DNA from: Demequina salsinemoris
GTDB lineage: Bacteria; Actinomycetota; Actinomycetes; Actinomycetales; Demequinaceae
NCBI RefSeq assembly: GCF_000974805.1
Contig: NZ_BBQZ01000007.1
Coordinates: forward strand, 1-64,000
Direction: 5' to 3'
DNA length: 64,000 nt
Shown one piece after another: positions 50,272 to 60,434 of this stretch; position 1 is the first letter of the stretch; each line of letters starts with the position of its first letter. The notes under the pieces were generated by a model that did no database searches, was not told the origin of the DNA, and saw only the letters and a list, made by a program, of their open reading frames with translations. The position numbers and the translations under genes were made by a program.

Positions 50272-52298
50272 GCCGGGCCATGGCCTGGGCCCCGGCGGGG
50301 CTCATGGGAGTCGCCGGACTGCTCGCGGGGCTCACGTTCGGAACGTCGACCCCCGACACCCTCGTCTCGATGGCCGTCTCCACGATGGCGATCACCGTGT
50401 GGGGCGGCGCGCTCGTCGTCCTGCCACTCGGCCTCCTGGCATGGACGCTCCGGCGCCTCGCGCTACGCACGTCGGCACCCGAGTACAGGACGATGCTGGA
50501 CCTGGGTGGCGATCGCCGCACGATCGTGCGGGGCGAGTCCTTTCGGGGAGCCCGCGATGGCGCGCTCACGACGGGCATCGGCGTCGTGGTCGGCCTCACA
50601 CTCACGATGACGCTGCCGTACTACGACCAGGGCACCGACGGCCTCCGCGCCCCGAGCCTTGCCGCCCTCGCCGGACTGGTGATCGCGTACGGGGCGCTGA
50701 TCGTCACGACCGGAGCCGTGTACGGCGCGGCCGCATTCAGCGCCTCCCGCCCGGGGCCTCGACCCGGCATCGCGGCCGATGCGGTGGCATTCGATTCTTC
50801 CTCTGTCGGCAACGGCCGACGGCGCCGCATGCTGCTCCTCCAGCTCTCAGCCTTCGCCGCGAGCGCGGGCGCCCTCCTCGTCTACCGGATCGCGGGCCAC
50901 TCCTTCGTGAGCCTCAGCGAGACCGCGGCGACGTGGCTCTCGCGGGGGATCGGTTTCGTGACCGCGGTCGCGGCCCTCTCCGGGATCGCACTCGCGGCGC
51001 GCCTCCTGAGCCGCACGACCATCCGCGTCGCCGCATGGCTGGGAGAGGGCCTGGCCGAGCTGGTCTCGTGGAGCGCACAGGGGCTCGGGCTCGCCGCCCG
51101 CATCGCGGCGGACAGCCTCAAGCACCGCACCGACGCACGCGCGCTCGCGACGGGCGCGATGGCCGGCGTGATGGCGCTCGCCACCGTGATCTCGGTCTCC
51201 CAGTCGATCGACGACGCGGAGAGCCAGGTGAACGAGGCGTTCCAGATCGACTACACGATCTCGTCGACCGATTGGTACTGGCCCACGGAGACGGATGGGC
51301 CCACGGTGGTGCAGGACGCGCTCGACGCCGACTTGGTCAGCTCGCTGCTCGATGACCCGAGGGTGATCGCGATCCCCTACGGCGTTGTCTCAGGGGTCGC
51401 GACCAGGTGGGAGGACTCGTACTGGTTCAGCGAGGACGGAGATCGCTCGTGGGTCTTCACCGAGTCGTTCATGGTGGTTGATCCGACCGACCTCGAGGTG
51501 CGGTCCGATGGGGGCCTCACGGCGGTCGGATTTCAGGACGGCGTCTTCACGCAAGCGCTCCCAGGAGCGCTCGCGTCAAGCGACCCCTCGACCGAGACTG
51601 AGACGGCGGACCTGTTCGAGCTTCCCGACACAACCGTAGGACCGTTCGTGACCCGCGCCTGGGCCGAGGAGCAGTACGGGGACGTCCCGGTGGTCGGCGT
51701 GATCTTGTGGCTTGCCGACGAGGACCAGGCGGCTGACGATGCCGCCGACGGCCACCCCATTCTTCGGTCGATCGTGAGCGAGTACGGCGGCGATGACCTG
51801 TTCACGTTCGGGACCGACCTGTCCGACGACATCGTCTCAAGCGAGCGGACGGACCACACCGCCCTCGTATGGATCCTCCTGGTCGTCGGCGTCGGGATGA
51901 CGGTCGCGCTCGCGTCGGCCTCCGTGCGCGACCGGCGCCGCGAGCTCGCCACCCTGTCCGCACTCGGCGCCTCGCCTCGCGCGATCCGACTCGCGCCGGC
52001 CGTCGAGGTGGCGGTCACGATCGTGTCCGCGACCGTCGTCGGCATCGGCTTCGGAACCCTCGTCGCGCTCGTGCGCAGCCACCCGACGCTGCTCGGCATC
52101 GGCGCACCGTTCGACCCGACGACAGCGCTGTGGATCATGGGCTGGGACCTCGCGCACGCGTCGTTCGCGCTGCCGCTGGCCGTCGCCGCGGCGGGGCTGG
52201 TCCTCTCGGTGCTCGCAGCGCTAGTGCTCGGCACGGGCGTGGCCAAGAGCACCCCCGTCGAGGAGCTCCGCACCGCCGACAAGGAGGGCGTCCGATGA
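50268..52298 (+). CDS. FtsX-like ABC permease 2 (class A)
   Basis: The 676-residue protein has the same layout as permease 1. Two N-terminal helices come first, then an FtsX block with APEYRTMLDLGGDRRTIVRGESFRGARDG-like cytoplasmic loop. A central domain with a large extracellular part spans about 330-520, and a C-terminal FtsX block (RDRRRELATLSALGASPRAIRLAPAVEVAV) follows. The tail TPVEELRTADKEGVR matches that of permease 1. Start and stop overlap both neighbours by four bases. Permeases 1 and 2 probably form one heterodimer type. Confidence 0.87.
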   Translation: MSRAMAWAPAGLMGVAGLLAGLTFGTSTPDTLVSMAVSTMAITVWGGALVVLPLGLLAWTLRRLALRTSAPEYRTMLDLGGDRRTIVRGESFRGARDGALTTGIGVVVGLTLTMTLPYYDQGTDGLRAPSLAALAGLVIAYGALIVTTGAVYGAAAFSASRPGPRPGIAADAVAFDSSSVGNGRRRRMLLLQLSAFAASAGALLVYRIAGHSFVSLSETAATWLSRGIGFVTAVAALSGIALAARLLSRTTIRVAAWLGEGLAELVSWSAQGLGLAARIAADSLKHRTDARALATGAMAGVMALATVISVSQSIDDAESQVNEAFQIDYTISSTDWYWPTETDGPTVVQDALDADLVSSLLDDPRVIAIPYGVVSGVATRWEDSYWFSEDGDRSWVFTESFMVVDPTDLEVRSDGGLTAVGFQDGVFTQALPGALASSDPSTETETADLFELPDTTVGPFVTRAWAEEQYGDVPVVGVILWLADEDQAADDAADGHPILRSIVSEYGGDDLFTFGTDLSDDIVSSERTDHTALVWILLVVGVGMTVALASASVRDRRRELATLSALGASPRAIRLAPAVEVAVTIVSATVVGIGFGTLVALVRSHPTLLGIGAPFDPTTALWIMGWDLAHASFALPLAVAAAGLVLSVLAALVLGTGVAKSTPVEELRTADKEGVR

Positions 52299-54433
52299 TC
52301 CGCCAACTCATGCGCGAGCAGCTCCGCTCGCAGCGCTCCTACCTGATCTGGACGACGGCGCTGCTTGCGATCGCGATCGGGCTCACGTCGTACTCCGCAC
52401 TCGTGTCCACGCAGCTCGATGCCGTGAGCGACCACGTCAACGCGTCATACGGGATGGACGGCGAGTGGCGCACCCTGGTGAACGTCTCGAACGATGAGGA
52501 CCCGTACGGCGACGGTTCCTTGACGATGGCGCGGGGCGACCTCGAGGCGCTCATGGCTGAGGCCGATGCCGAGGGCGCCGGGATGACCGTGCGCGCCGAC
52601 ACGACCCTGCTCATCGTTCCGACAGGTGCGTCTGCCGACGCCCACCGGGACCGCACCTGGTACACCGCGAGCACCCTCACGGGAGCGGTGGACTGGTCCG
52701 GGCTGCTCGCCGACGGCGCCGCGCCCGGGGCAGGCGAGGTGGCGATCGACGCCACATGGGCCGCCGAGAACGACGTCGCCATCGGCGACACGGTCTCGGC
52801 CGGCCGATTCGGCTTCGACGCGGACGGAGGGGAAGCTGGCTTCACGGTCGCCGCGGATCTCACCGTGTCGGGGCTCCTGCGCACGTCGGTCACGGGCACC
52901 TACTCCGTCTGGATGCCGCCCGCTCTGATCGGCTGGGACACGGCGCTGAACCTCGACCTCGAGTCCTTCGCGGCCCAGGGCTACGAGACGGAGTTCTGGA
53001 CCGTGCTCGCGGACCTGTCCGCGCACCAGGAGACGCCCACTCTGACCGCGCTCAATGCCGACCGGCAGTGGACGTCCTACTCCACAGGGGAGAACGCGAG
53101 CGCCCAGTACCTGCTGCTCGCCTCGGGGGTCATGGTCCTCGGCCTGATCGGCATGGCGTTCGCCGTCGGCCGCGCCCGCGCGCAGTCGCGCACCGGATGG
53201 GTCGCGACCGCGCGCGTGCTCGGAGCGCGACGCTCGGCCATCGTCGGCGCGACCCTGCTCGAGACGCTTGCCGTCGGCCTCGCGGCCGGCCTGATCGGCG
53301 TCGGCGGCGCGTACGGACTCCTCGCGATCCAGTGGTCGGCGCTCACGAGTGCGAACCCCGACGCCTTGATCCCGCCCTCCGTCGCCGTGCCGCTGTGGCT
53401 CGCGGCCGGGCTGATCGGCGTCGCGCTGCTCATCGCCGTCATCATGGGCGCGATCCCCGCATTCTGGGCCGCGCGAGTCGAGCCCGCGACGGCACTGAAG
53501 CCGAGCACCCCGATCGAGCAGGCCACCGTGTCGCGCACGGTTCCGTTCTGGCCCGTCGTCGCACTGTGGGCGCTCTCGGCAGGGCTCCTCTACGTCCTGA
53601 TCCACGCCCCGTCAGACACCTCATGGGGCGCGACCGCGATCGAGGTGGCCAGCACGAGCGCGGTCGGACCGCTCGCCACGGCCGCTGCCGCGATCACCAG
53701 CGTCGCCGTGCTCATCGAGACCACCAGGCGCATCGTCCGTGCCGTGGCACGACGCCTGGAGCGCAGCCCGCGCCCATGGGCGATGACCGCAGGCGCCGCG
53801 CTGAGCGGGCGCCCCGGCCTCGCGTCCGCCCCCGCCGCAGTGCTAGCGCTCGCGACGACGGCGATCGTCGCGTGGGTGAGCTCGATGGTGCTGTGGGAGT
53901 GGAGCGCGCAGTGGGAGTACGCGCCCATCACGGTGGTGCGGGCGCAATTCGCGGGCCCGTTCTCCTTCCCGACGGGCGCCTACGCGGACTACTCGGAGAT
54001 GCTCACGATCACCGCGCTCGTCGGCGGGCTGCTCGTGCTCGTCGCGCTCGCCGCGTTCCTGGTCGGGCGCCAGGCCACCCGCGACGAGGCGGCAGCGCAC
54101 ACCGCGCTCGGCCTCGACGCCCGCGCCGCGCGACTCGCGGCCGCACTCCAGTTCGGCCTGCCGCTCACGCTCGGTGTGGGACTTGGCACCGTCGCCGGCA
54201 CGCTCGGCGCGGCGCTGACGTACTCGATCCCGATCAGCACCTACGACGAGGTGGCGGACGCCACGACCACCGCAGATGCGGGGACAGGGTGGGCGTTCGC
54301 CAACCTCACGCACGTCACGATCCCGGTGCTCGTGATGCTCGCCGCCCTCGTGATCGCGATCGCGGTGGGTGCCGCCGTCGCCGCGCTCACCGCGCGGACC
54401 TCGACCCGCGTGCTGGAAGGGGCCCGCCCATGA
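52295..54433 (+). CDS. FtsX-like ABC permease 3 (class B)
   Basis: The 712-residue protein starts MIRQLMREQLRSQRSYLIWTTALLAIAIGLTSY, a short basic cytoplasmic end and first helix shared with permeases 4 and 5. An extracellular domain follows (about 40-255), then an FtsX block with GRARAQSRTGWVATARVLGARRSAIVGATLLE. A second, similar half lies in the C-terminal third. The predicted topology is about ten helices. It belongs to a second structural class, different from permeases 1 and 2, in the same coupled operon. Confidence 0.86.
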   Translation: MIRQLMREQLRSQRSYLIWTTALLAIAIGLTSYSALVSTQLDAVSDHVNASYGMDGEWRTLVNVSNDEDPYGDGSLTMARGDLEALMAEADAEGAGMTVRADTTLLIVPTGASADAHRDRTWYTASTLTGAVDWSGLLADGAAPGAGEVAIDATWAAENDVAIGDTVSAGRFGFDADGGEAGFTVAADLTVSGLLRTSVTGTYSVWMPPALIGWDTALNLDLESFAAQGYETEFWTVLADLSAHQETPTLTALNADRQWTSYSTGENASAQYLLLASGVMVLGLIGMAFAVGRARAQSRTGWVATARVLGARRSAIVGATLLETLAVGLAAGLIGVGGAYGLLAIQWSALTSANPDALIPPSVAVPLWLAAGLIGVALLIAVIMGAIPAFWAARVEPATALKPSTPIEQATVSRTVPFWPVVALWALSAGLLYVLIHAPSDTSWGATAIEVASTSAVGPLATAAAAITSVAVLIETTRRIVRAVARRLERSPRPWAMTAGAALSGRPGLASAPAAVLALATTAIVAWVSSMVLWEWSAQWEYAPITVVRAQFAGPFSFPTGAYADYSEMLTITALVGGLLVLVALAAFLVGRQATRDEAAAHTALGLDARAARLAAALQFGLPLTLGVGLGTVAGTLGAALTYSIPISTYDEVADATTTADAGTGWAFANLTHVTIPVLVMLAALVIAIAVGAAVAALTARTSTRVLEGARP

Positions 54434-56583
54434 TCCGCCAGCTCCTGCGCGAGAACCTGCGCGCGCATCGTCCCTATCTGATCTGGACCACCGCGCTCCT
54501 CACCGTCGCGGTCGCGATGGCGTCGTTCGCGACGTTCTCCGCGACTCAGGCCTCCGCCATCGAGGACCACGTCGCCGAGGCGTACGGGATCGACGGTCCG
54601 TGGCATGGCGGGGCGTACTTCGTCAAGGACGTGGACAACTACGTGACGTACGACCCCATGACCCCTGCCGAGGTGGCCGACATCGTCGCGCAGGCGAACG
54701 ACGAGGGCGCCGAGGCCACTGCGATGGCCACACTGGACGTGGCCATCGAGGCGATCTCCACCGAGGCCCGCGACGCGGCGACCGACGCCAGCGACCTCCC
54801 CGCGAACCTCTGGGATGGCGCCACCCTCACAGGCGCCGCGGACTGGGACGCGATCCTCGTCGAGGGCGACGCCCCCGAGCCCGGCCAGGTCGCGGTGAGC
54901 GCCGCGTGGGCGGACGACCAGGGCATCCGGATCGGCGACACCGTCTGGGCCCACGCGTCCACCTGGGAGATGGGTACCGACGAGAGCACAGAGGTGGACC
55001 TCGACTCCCTCACCGTGAGCGGTCTCATACGCGATTCCCTCCCGGACACGTACTGGGTGTCGACACACGAGTTCCTGCTGAACTGGGACACGGCGGCGGA
55101 ATACAGCGCGTCCGTCGCCGCTGCCGAGCCCGACAGCGAGCCCCTCCTCTACTCGGCGGAGGTCTCCGCTGCCACGGAGACGCCCGCGCTCGCGGCGCTC
55201 GACGGGGGCGTGGGCGGGACCACCTATGGCTCGATCACCTCGTCCCTCGCCCAGATCATGGCGATCGCCGCCGCCGTTCTCGCCGCCGGCCTCATCGGCA
55301 TGGCCTTCGCCGTAGGCCGCTCGCAGGCGCAGGCCCGCACGTCGTGGGTCGCGACAGCGCGCGTGCTCGGCGCGCGCCGGTCCGCGATCGTCGGGGCGAC
55401 GATGCTCGAGGTGCTTGGCGTCGGCCTCGTCGCCGGCGTCGTCGGCACAGCCGCGGGCGCGGCGATCGTCGCCGCCGACTGGCTCGTGCGCATCACCGCT
55501 CACCCCGACGCCTTCGTCCCCTCGGGCGTGGCGCTGCCGTCGTGGGCGTGGCTCGCGATGCTCGGCCTCGCGCTCGTGGTCGCGGGCATCGTCGGCGGGA
55601 TCCCCGCGTTCTGGGCCGCACGCACCGCGCCGGCCGCGGCCCTCAAGCCCGTCACGCCGGCCACCCAGGCCGAGGTGTCGCGCACGGTGCCCGTGTGGCC
55701 GCTGTACGCGCTGTGGGCGCTCCTGTCCGGCGCGTTCCTTACGGTCTACCGGATCGCCGACGCCACGGGCTCGAGCCCCACCTGGGTCTGGGTCGCCGCA
55801 CCGCTTCTCGGCCTCGCCGCCGGCGTGACGAGCATCGCCGTCTGCGTGGACCTCACGCGCCGCGCTGTCGCGTGGGTCGGGACTCGATTGGCCGCTGCCA
55901 CCACTCCGTGGCGGATCACCGCGGGCCACGCGATCACGGGTCGTCCCCGCCAGGCGTCCGGCCCCGCATCGGTCCTCGCGCTGGCGACGACGACCGCGAT
56001 CGGCATCACGACCTGGACCGCGCTCGCCAACTGGGCCGAGACCTCGAGCTGGACCGAGGACGGCTCGACAGCCCATCTGGGCCCCTTCGCTCAGGTGCTG
56101 TTCATGCCCGGGAGCTTCGGGTTCGGGCGGACGCTGCTCATGGTCACCGCGCTGTGCGCCGCAACGCTCGTCGCGGTCGCTCTCGGCGCGTTCCTGTCGC
56201 TGCGGCAGGCCACGGCCGCCGAGGACGATGCGGCGACAGCGCTCGGCCTGGACGCGGGGGACGCGCGCGCCGCCGGAGCGGCGCAGTTCGCGTTCCCCCT
56301 CGTCACCGGGGTGGCGGTCGGGACGATGCTCGGAATCGCGGGAGCGGTCTCCGTCTTCTCGTACTGGTTGTGGGCACCTGTCGCGACCTACTCGGACGGC
56401 TCCTCGGAGTGGGACACCTCGACCCAGATCGGCCCCTGGTGGGCGCTCACGCACCTGAGCCACGCGTTCATCCCGATCGCGCTCGTCGCTGGCATCGTGC
56501 TCGCGTGCGCAGGGGTCGGAGCCGCGATCGTCGCGCTCACCACGCGCGTCGCCGCCCGACCGCTCGAAAGGACGTCCGCATGA
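54430..56583 (+). CDS. FtsX-like ABC permease 4 (class B)
   Basis: The 717-residue paralogue of permease 3 opens MIRQLLRENLRAHRPYLIWTTALLTVAVAMASF and has the same FtsX loop GRSQAQARTSWVATARVLGARRSAIVGATMLE. The first 63 bases differ from those of permease 5 at only two positions, although the genes diverge soon after. It is coupled to both neighbours by ATGA overlaps. An internal tandem duplication produced this class. Confidence 0.86.
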   Translation: MIRQLLRENLRAHRPYLIWTTALLTVAVAMASFATFSATQASAIEDHVAEAYGIDGPWHGGAYFVKDVDNYVTYDPMTPAEVADIVAQANDEGAEATAMATLDVAIEAISTEARDAATDASDLPANLWDGATLTGAADWDAILVEGDAPEPGQVAVSAAWADDQGIRIGDTVWAHASTWEMGTDESTEVDLDSLTVSGLIRDSLPDTYWVSTHEFLLNWDTAAEYSASVAAAEPDSEPLLYSAEVSAATETPALAALDGGVGGTTYGSITSSLAQIMAIAAAVLAAGLIGMAFAVGRSQAQARTSWVATARVLGARRSAIVGATMLEVLGVGLVAGVVGTAAGAAIVAADWLVRITAHPDAFVPSGVALPSWAWLAMLGLALVVAGIVGGIPAFWAARTAPAAALKPVTPATQAEVSRTVPVWPLYALWALLSGAFLTVYRIADATGSSPTWVWVAAPLLGLAAGVTSIAVCVDLTRRAVAWVGTRLAAATTPWRITAGHAITGRPRQASGPASVLALATTTAIGITTWTALANWAETSSWTEDGSTAHLGPFAQVLFMPGSFGFGRTLLMVTALCAATLVAVALGAFLSLRQATAAEDDAATALGLDAGDARAAGAAQFAFPLVTGVAVGTMLGIAGAVSVFSYWLWAPVATYSDGSSEWDTSTQIGPWWALTHLSHAFIPIALVAGIVLACAGVGAAIVALTTRVAARPLERTSA

Positions 56584-58730
56584 TCGGCCAGCTCCTGCGC
56601 GAGAACCTGCGCGCGCATCGTCCCTACCTGATCTGGACCACCGTGCTGCTCGCTCTGGCCACCACGATGGCCTCGTTCGCCGCGTTCACCGCGGCGCAGC
56701 AGCAGATCGGGGCGAGCGCCTACGTCAACGAGGTCTACGGTCTCGACGGCTCATGGAGCGGGAAGGCGAGCGCCGTCGAAGGCTGGGCCGAGGACGGGCT
56801 GGCCGCCATCCAGCTCGACGACGTGAACCAGGCGCTCGAGGCGGCCGACGACGAGGGCGCTGGCGTCGTCGCGCAGGCCGGCATGGCCGTGTACCTGTCC
56901 TCGGCGACCGAGCTGCTGGCCCTCGACGACATCGAGCCGGCTGCGGACCCGCTCTACAGCGTCGCATCGACGACCGGCGACGTTCAGTGGGACCAGCTGC
57001 TCCTTGACGGCACGGAACCAGGCGCCTCGGAGGTCGTGGTGTCGGCGGACTGGGCGGCGCGGAACGACGTCGAGATCGGCGACACCGTGCACGTCACCAT
57101 GGAGCAGTGGGACGGGTACTCGGCCGAGCCTGAGTGGGTGCCGCTCGGCGATCTCCGCGTCAGCGGACTGCTGCGCACCAACCTCCCCGACACGTACAAC
57201 ATGTGGACCTACGAGGCGTTCGTCGGCTGGGACGCCCTGCCCGACCTTGAGACCGCCGCGCGCGACGAGGGCATGACCTCGATCGCGAGCGTCGAAGTAT
57301 CCGCGGAGACCCTCACCCCAGCCTTGTCGTACTTCATCCCGACGCAGTCGCACGCGGACTACTGGGTGCGCAACGGCAGCACCGCCTCGGTCTACCTCGC
57401 CGTCGCCGCCGCCGTGCTGGCCCTCGGACTGGTCGGCATGGCGTTCGCCGCAGGACGCGCGCAGGCGCAGGCACGGACGCATTGGATCGCGACCGCGCGG
57501 GTGCTCGGAGCAAGGCGCTCTCACCTCGTCGGCGCGACCGGGCTCGAGGCGCTTGCCGTCGGCATGGCGGCGGCGCTCGTGGGGCTGCCTGCCGGCTATG
57601 GCGCGACCGCCCTCGGCTGGCAGCAACTCGTGAAGGCCTACCCAGATGCCCTCATCCCGCCAAGCCTCGCCATCCCGCCGTGGGTGGGCCTGGCACTGCT
57701 CGCGCTGCCATTGACCATCGCGGCGATCGTGGGTGCGGTGCCTGCCTTCTGGGCCGCCAAGGTGACACCGGCGGCAGCGCTCAAGCCCGTTGCCCCGATG
57801 TCCACGGCACAGGTGTCGCGACCGGTGCCGCTGTGGCCGCTGCTCGCACTGTGGGCCCCGCTGGCCCTCCTCACGTCGACCTCCATCTCGGCGGTCCTCA
57901 ACGAGTCCGGCTGGGCCGGCTTCCTCGCGTCGACGATGCTGGGCTGGATCACGATCGGCGCGCTGTGGGCGGCCACCGCGGTCGCCAGCATCATGCTCGT
58001 CATCGAGATCGCCCGGCGAGCGGTCGCAGCCACGACGGCGCTGCTCGGCCGGGGCAGGCGTCCGTGGCAGATCGCAGCGGCCGACGCGCTCGCGGGCCGT
58101 CCCCGCCAGGGCTCCGGACCTGCGGCGGTCATCGCGGTCGCTGCCGCGGCGTCGATCGGGCTTCTCACGTGGCTCGGGCTCGCCGCCTGGGCGCAAGCCG
58201 AGGCGGGGACGCTCTCCGACGACAGCCCCGTGCGACTCTTCGCCTCCGCCTACAACTGGGGTTGGGGCGACGGCACTCAGCCCACCGAGCAGTGGGCGAT
58301 GATCCTCGCTTTCGGGACGCTGGTGCTCGTCGCGCTCGCGACGTTCCTGGCAGGGCGCGCGGCGACACGTGCCGAGGCGGACGCGCAGGCCGCGCTCGGA
58401 CTCGATGGAGGCTCGGCGCGAGCGAGCGCCGCGGTCGAGTTCGCGCTCCCGCTGGTCGTGGGCCTCGCGGTAGGCACCCTCGCAGGCGTCGCGGGCGCGG
58501 TCGGCGTGTTCCACCGGTACGTCGGCCTCTACACGTGGGTCGACGAGAGCACGCAGGTGCTCGATGCCCATGAGGTCGGGCCCTGGTGGGCGCTCACGCA
58601 CCTCACCCACGCGGCCGTGCCAGTCGTCGAGATCGTGCTGGTCGCGCTGCTGTGGATCGCGGCAGGCGCCGCAGTCGCCGCCGTCACGACCAAGGTGACC
58701 GCCCGACCGCTCGCACGGCGCGGCGCCTGA
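56580..58730 (+). CDS. FtsX-like ABC permease 5 (class B)
   Basis: The 716-residue protein is the third class B paralogue, starting MIGQLLRENLRAHRPYLIWTTVLLALATTMASF. It has the loop GRAQAQARTHWIATARVLGARRSHLVGATGLE and a second FtsX half ending VTARPLARRGA. The extracellular domain (about 40-255) differs from those of permeases 3 and 4, which may set specificity. It is the last gene of the operon; the next gene starts about 95 bp away with its own ribosome-binding site. Confidence 0.86.
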   Translation: MIGQLLRENLRAHRPYLIWTTVLLALATTMASFAAFTAAQQQIGASAYVNEVYGLDGSWSGKASAVEGWAEDGLAAIQLDDVNQALEAADDEGAGVVAQAGMAVYLSSATELLALDDIEPAADPLYSVASTTGDVQWDQLLLDGTEPGASEVVVSADWAARNDVEIGDTVHVTMEQWDGYSAEPEWVPLGDLRVSGLLRTNLPDTYNMWTYEAFVGWDALPDLETAARDEGMTSIASVEVSAETLTPALSYFIPTQSHADYWVRNGSTASVYLAVAAAVLALGLVGMAFAAGRAQAQARTHWIATARVLGARRSHLVGATGLEALAVGMAAALVGLPAGYGATALGWQQLVKAYPDALIPPSLAIPPWVGLALLALPLTIAAIVGAVPAFWAAKVTPAAALKPVAPMSTAQVSRPVPLWPLLALWAPLALLTSTSISAVLNESGWAGFLASTMLGWITIGALWAATAVASIMLVIEIARRAVAATTALLGRGRRPWQIAAADALAGRPRQGSGPAAVIAVAAAASIGLLTWLGLAAWAQAEAGTLSDDSPVRLFASAYNWGWGDGTQPTEQWAMILAFGTLVLVALATFLAGRAATRAEADAQAALGLDGGSARASAAVEFALPLVVGLAVGTLAGVAGAVGVFHRYVGLYTWVDESTQVLDAHEVGPWWALTHLTHAAVPVVEIVLVALLWIAAGAAVAAVTTKVTARPLARRGA

Positions 58731-58825
58731 CCCCGCCCCGCGTCGTCTCCGCACCACCACGCCCGTCCCGCACCGTCCCCTGCTCGCCACTAGGCTGGCG
58801 ACGGAACGAGACAAGGGAGTTCACC

Positions 58826-59245
58826 GTGGCCGACTACGCAGGGGACATCACGCCGCAGCAGGCTTGGGAGATGATCGAGGACGGCGCGGTCCTGGTGGAC
58901 GTGCGCACCGCCGCGGAGTGGCAGTGGGTGGGCGTCCCGGACACGGCCGCAGCGGGCTCCGCACCGATCCAGATCGAGTGGGTCACGTGGCCCGGCGGCG
59001 GACAGAACGCGCAGTTCCTGAACCAGCTCTCCGAGGCGGGCCTGTCCGCGGACGGCGACCGGCCCATCGTCTTCCTGTGCCGCTCGGGGCAGCGCTCCAT
59101 CGCGGCGGCAACCAAGGCCACCGAGGCGGGCATCGGCCCGTCGTACAACATCGTCGGCGGCTTCGAGGGCGGCCCTGACGACGCCGGTCACCGCGGCTCG
59201 ACCGCCGGGTGGAAGGCCTCGGGCCTGCCCTGGCGCCAGAGCTGA
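58826..59245 (+). CDS. rhodanese-like domain protein
   Basis: The 139-residue single-domain protein has the rhodanese opening ITPQQAWEMIEDGAVLVDVRTAAEW and the active-site loop VFLCRSGQRS with the sulfur-carrying cysteine at C85. An NIVGGFEG segment completes the pattern. It probably transfers sulfane sulfur to a thiol or protein acceptor. The GTG start follows AGGGAG. The next gene begins one base after its stop, suggesting cotranscription, though the functions seem unrelated. Confidence 0.9.
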   Translation: MADYAGDITPQQAWEMIEDGAVLVDVRTAAEWQWVGVPDTAAAGSAPIQIEWVTWPGGGQNAQFLNQLSEAGLSADGDRPIVFLCRSGQRSIAAATKATEAGIGPSYNIVGGFEGGPDDAGHRGSTAGWKASGLPWRQS

Positions 59246-59246
59246 G

Positions 59247-60233
59247 GTGGGGGCCTACGACCTCCCGCTCGAGGAGCTCGAGCGGTACCGGCCCCGCATC
59301 GACGAGCCCGACGACTTCGACGACTTCTGGCGCGTCACGCTCGCCGAGTCTCGTGCGCTCGCGCACGCGCCGACCGCTGAGACGATCGACGCGGGACTGA
59401 GCCGCATCGACGTCGCCGACGTCACGTTCAGCGGCTTCGGCGGCGACCCGATCCGCGCCTGGCTGTCGCGCCCGACGGGCACGGACGGCCCGCTTCCGAC
59501 GATCGTCCAGTTCCAGGGCTACGGCGGCGGCCGCGGGCTGCCCGTCGAGCACACGCTGTGGCCCTCGGCGGGCTACGCACACCTCATGGTCGACACCCGC
59601 GGGCAGGGCGCGGCCGGCTGGGGAAGCGTGGGCGACACCCCCGACCCGCACGGCGCCGGCCCCTCCGGAGCGGGCTTCATGACCCGCGGCATCCTCGATC
59701 CGCGCGCGTACTTCTACACGCGCGCGATGACCGACGCCGCGCTCGCGGTCGATGCCGCCGCCGCGCTCCCCGGGGTCGACCCGTCGCGGATGATCGTGGC
59801 CGGAGGGTCGCAGGGCGGGGCGCTCGCGATCGCGGCGGCGAGCCTGAGCGACCGCCCGGTCGGGCTGCTCGCCGACGTGCCGTTCCTCAGCCACATCCGC
59901 CGCGCCGTGGACCTCGCGGACACCGACCCGTACGCCGAGGTGCGCCGCTACCTCGCCGCCCAGCGCGACCACGTTGACCGCGCGTTCCGGACGCTGAGCT
60001 ACATCGACACCGCCAACCACGCTCGCCGCGGCCGCGTGCCCGCGCTGTGGTCGGTCGCGCTCATGGACACGATCTGCCCACCCTCGACCGTCTTCGCGGG
60101 CTTCCACCGCTACGGCGAGCTCGGCGGCGAGCCCGCCAAGCGCATCGAGGTCTACCACTACAACGACCACGAGGGCGGCGGGGCGCTCCACCTCACGCGG
60201 CAGCTGGAGTTCGTGCGGGAGCTGCTCGGCTGA
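59247..60233 (+). CDS. acetyl xylan esterase/cephalosporin-C deacetylase family hydrolase
   Basis: The 328-residue alpha/beta hydrolase matches the AXE1 (CE7) family. LPTIVQFQGYGGGRG comes first, followed by the HLMVDTRGQG segment and the RGXQ-type region. The nucleophile S188 is in AGGSQGG, the aspartate is in ALMDTICPPST and the histidine in NDHEGGG. It removes acetyl groups from xylo-oligosaccharides or similar esters inside the cell, as no signal peptide is present. The LacI-sugar ABC genes that follow fit uptake of decorated oligosaccharides. Confidence 0.9.
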   Translation: MGAYDLPLEELERYRPRIDEPDDFDDFWRVTLAESRALAHAPTAETIDAGLSRIDVADVTFSGFGGDPIRAWLSRPTGTDGPLPTIVQFQGYGGGRGLPVEHTLWPSAGYAHLMVDTRGQGAAGWGSVGDTPDPHGAGPSGAGFMTRGILDPRAYFYTRAMTDAALAVDAAAALPGVDPSRMIVAGGSQGGALAIAAASLSDRPVGLLADVPFLSHIRRAVDLADTDPYAEVRRYLAAQRDHVDRAFRTLSYIDTANHARRGRVPALWSVALMDTICPPSTVFAGFHRYGELGGEPAKRIEVYHYNDHEGGGALHLTRQLEFVRELLG

Positions 60234-60283
60234 GAGTTGGGGCGCGCGGGCTCCTTCACGTCTCCACTCGACCCGCATGCTTC

Positions 60284-60338
60284 CTGGTGGGACATGAGTG
60301 CAGGAACCACGCAAGATCCTGCACTCATGTCCCACCAG
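60284..60338. repeat. perfect 22-bp inverted repeat with 11-base loop
   Basis: Arms at 60284-60305 (beginning CTGGTGGGACATG) and 60317-60338 (ending CATGTCCCACCAG) are exact inverse complements around ACCACGCAAGA. The structure lies 50 bp after the esterase stop. It has no T-run, so it may be a REP/MITE-like element or act as a stabilising or terminating hairpin for the esterase mRNA. Confidence 0.75.
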
Positions 60339-60434
60339 CGCGCGATGGCGGGGCGGGGGCAGCCGTGCGGCACGGAGGCCGAGACGCTCCACCACCCCCG
60401 AAGATCACGAAAAGGTCACGGCCGACATTGAGGG

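Noticed and set aside
54369..56579. Long upstream extension of permease 5 in the same frame
   Set aside because: The frame upstream of 56580 is a shadow of permease 4. The ATG at 56580 is supported by the paralogous MI.QL.RE start and the four-base overlap.
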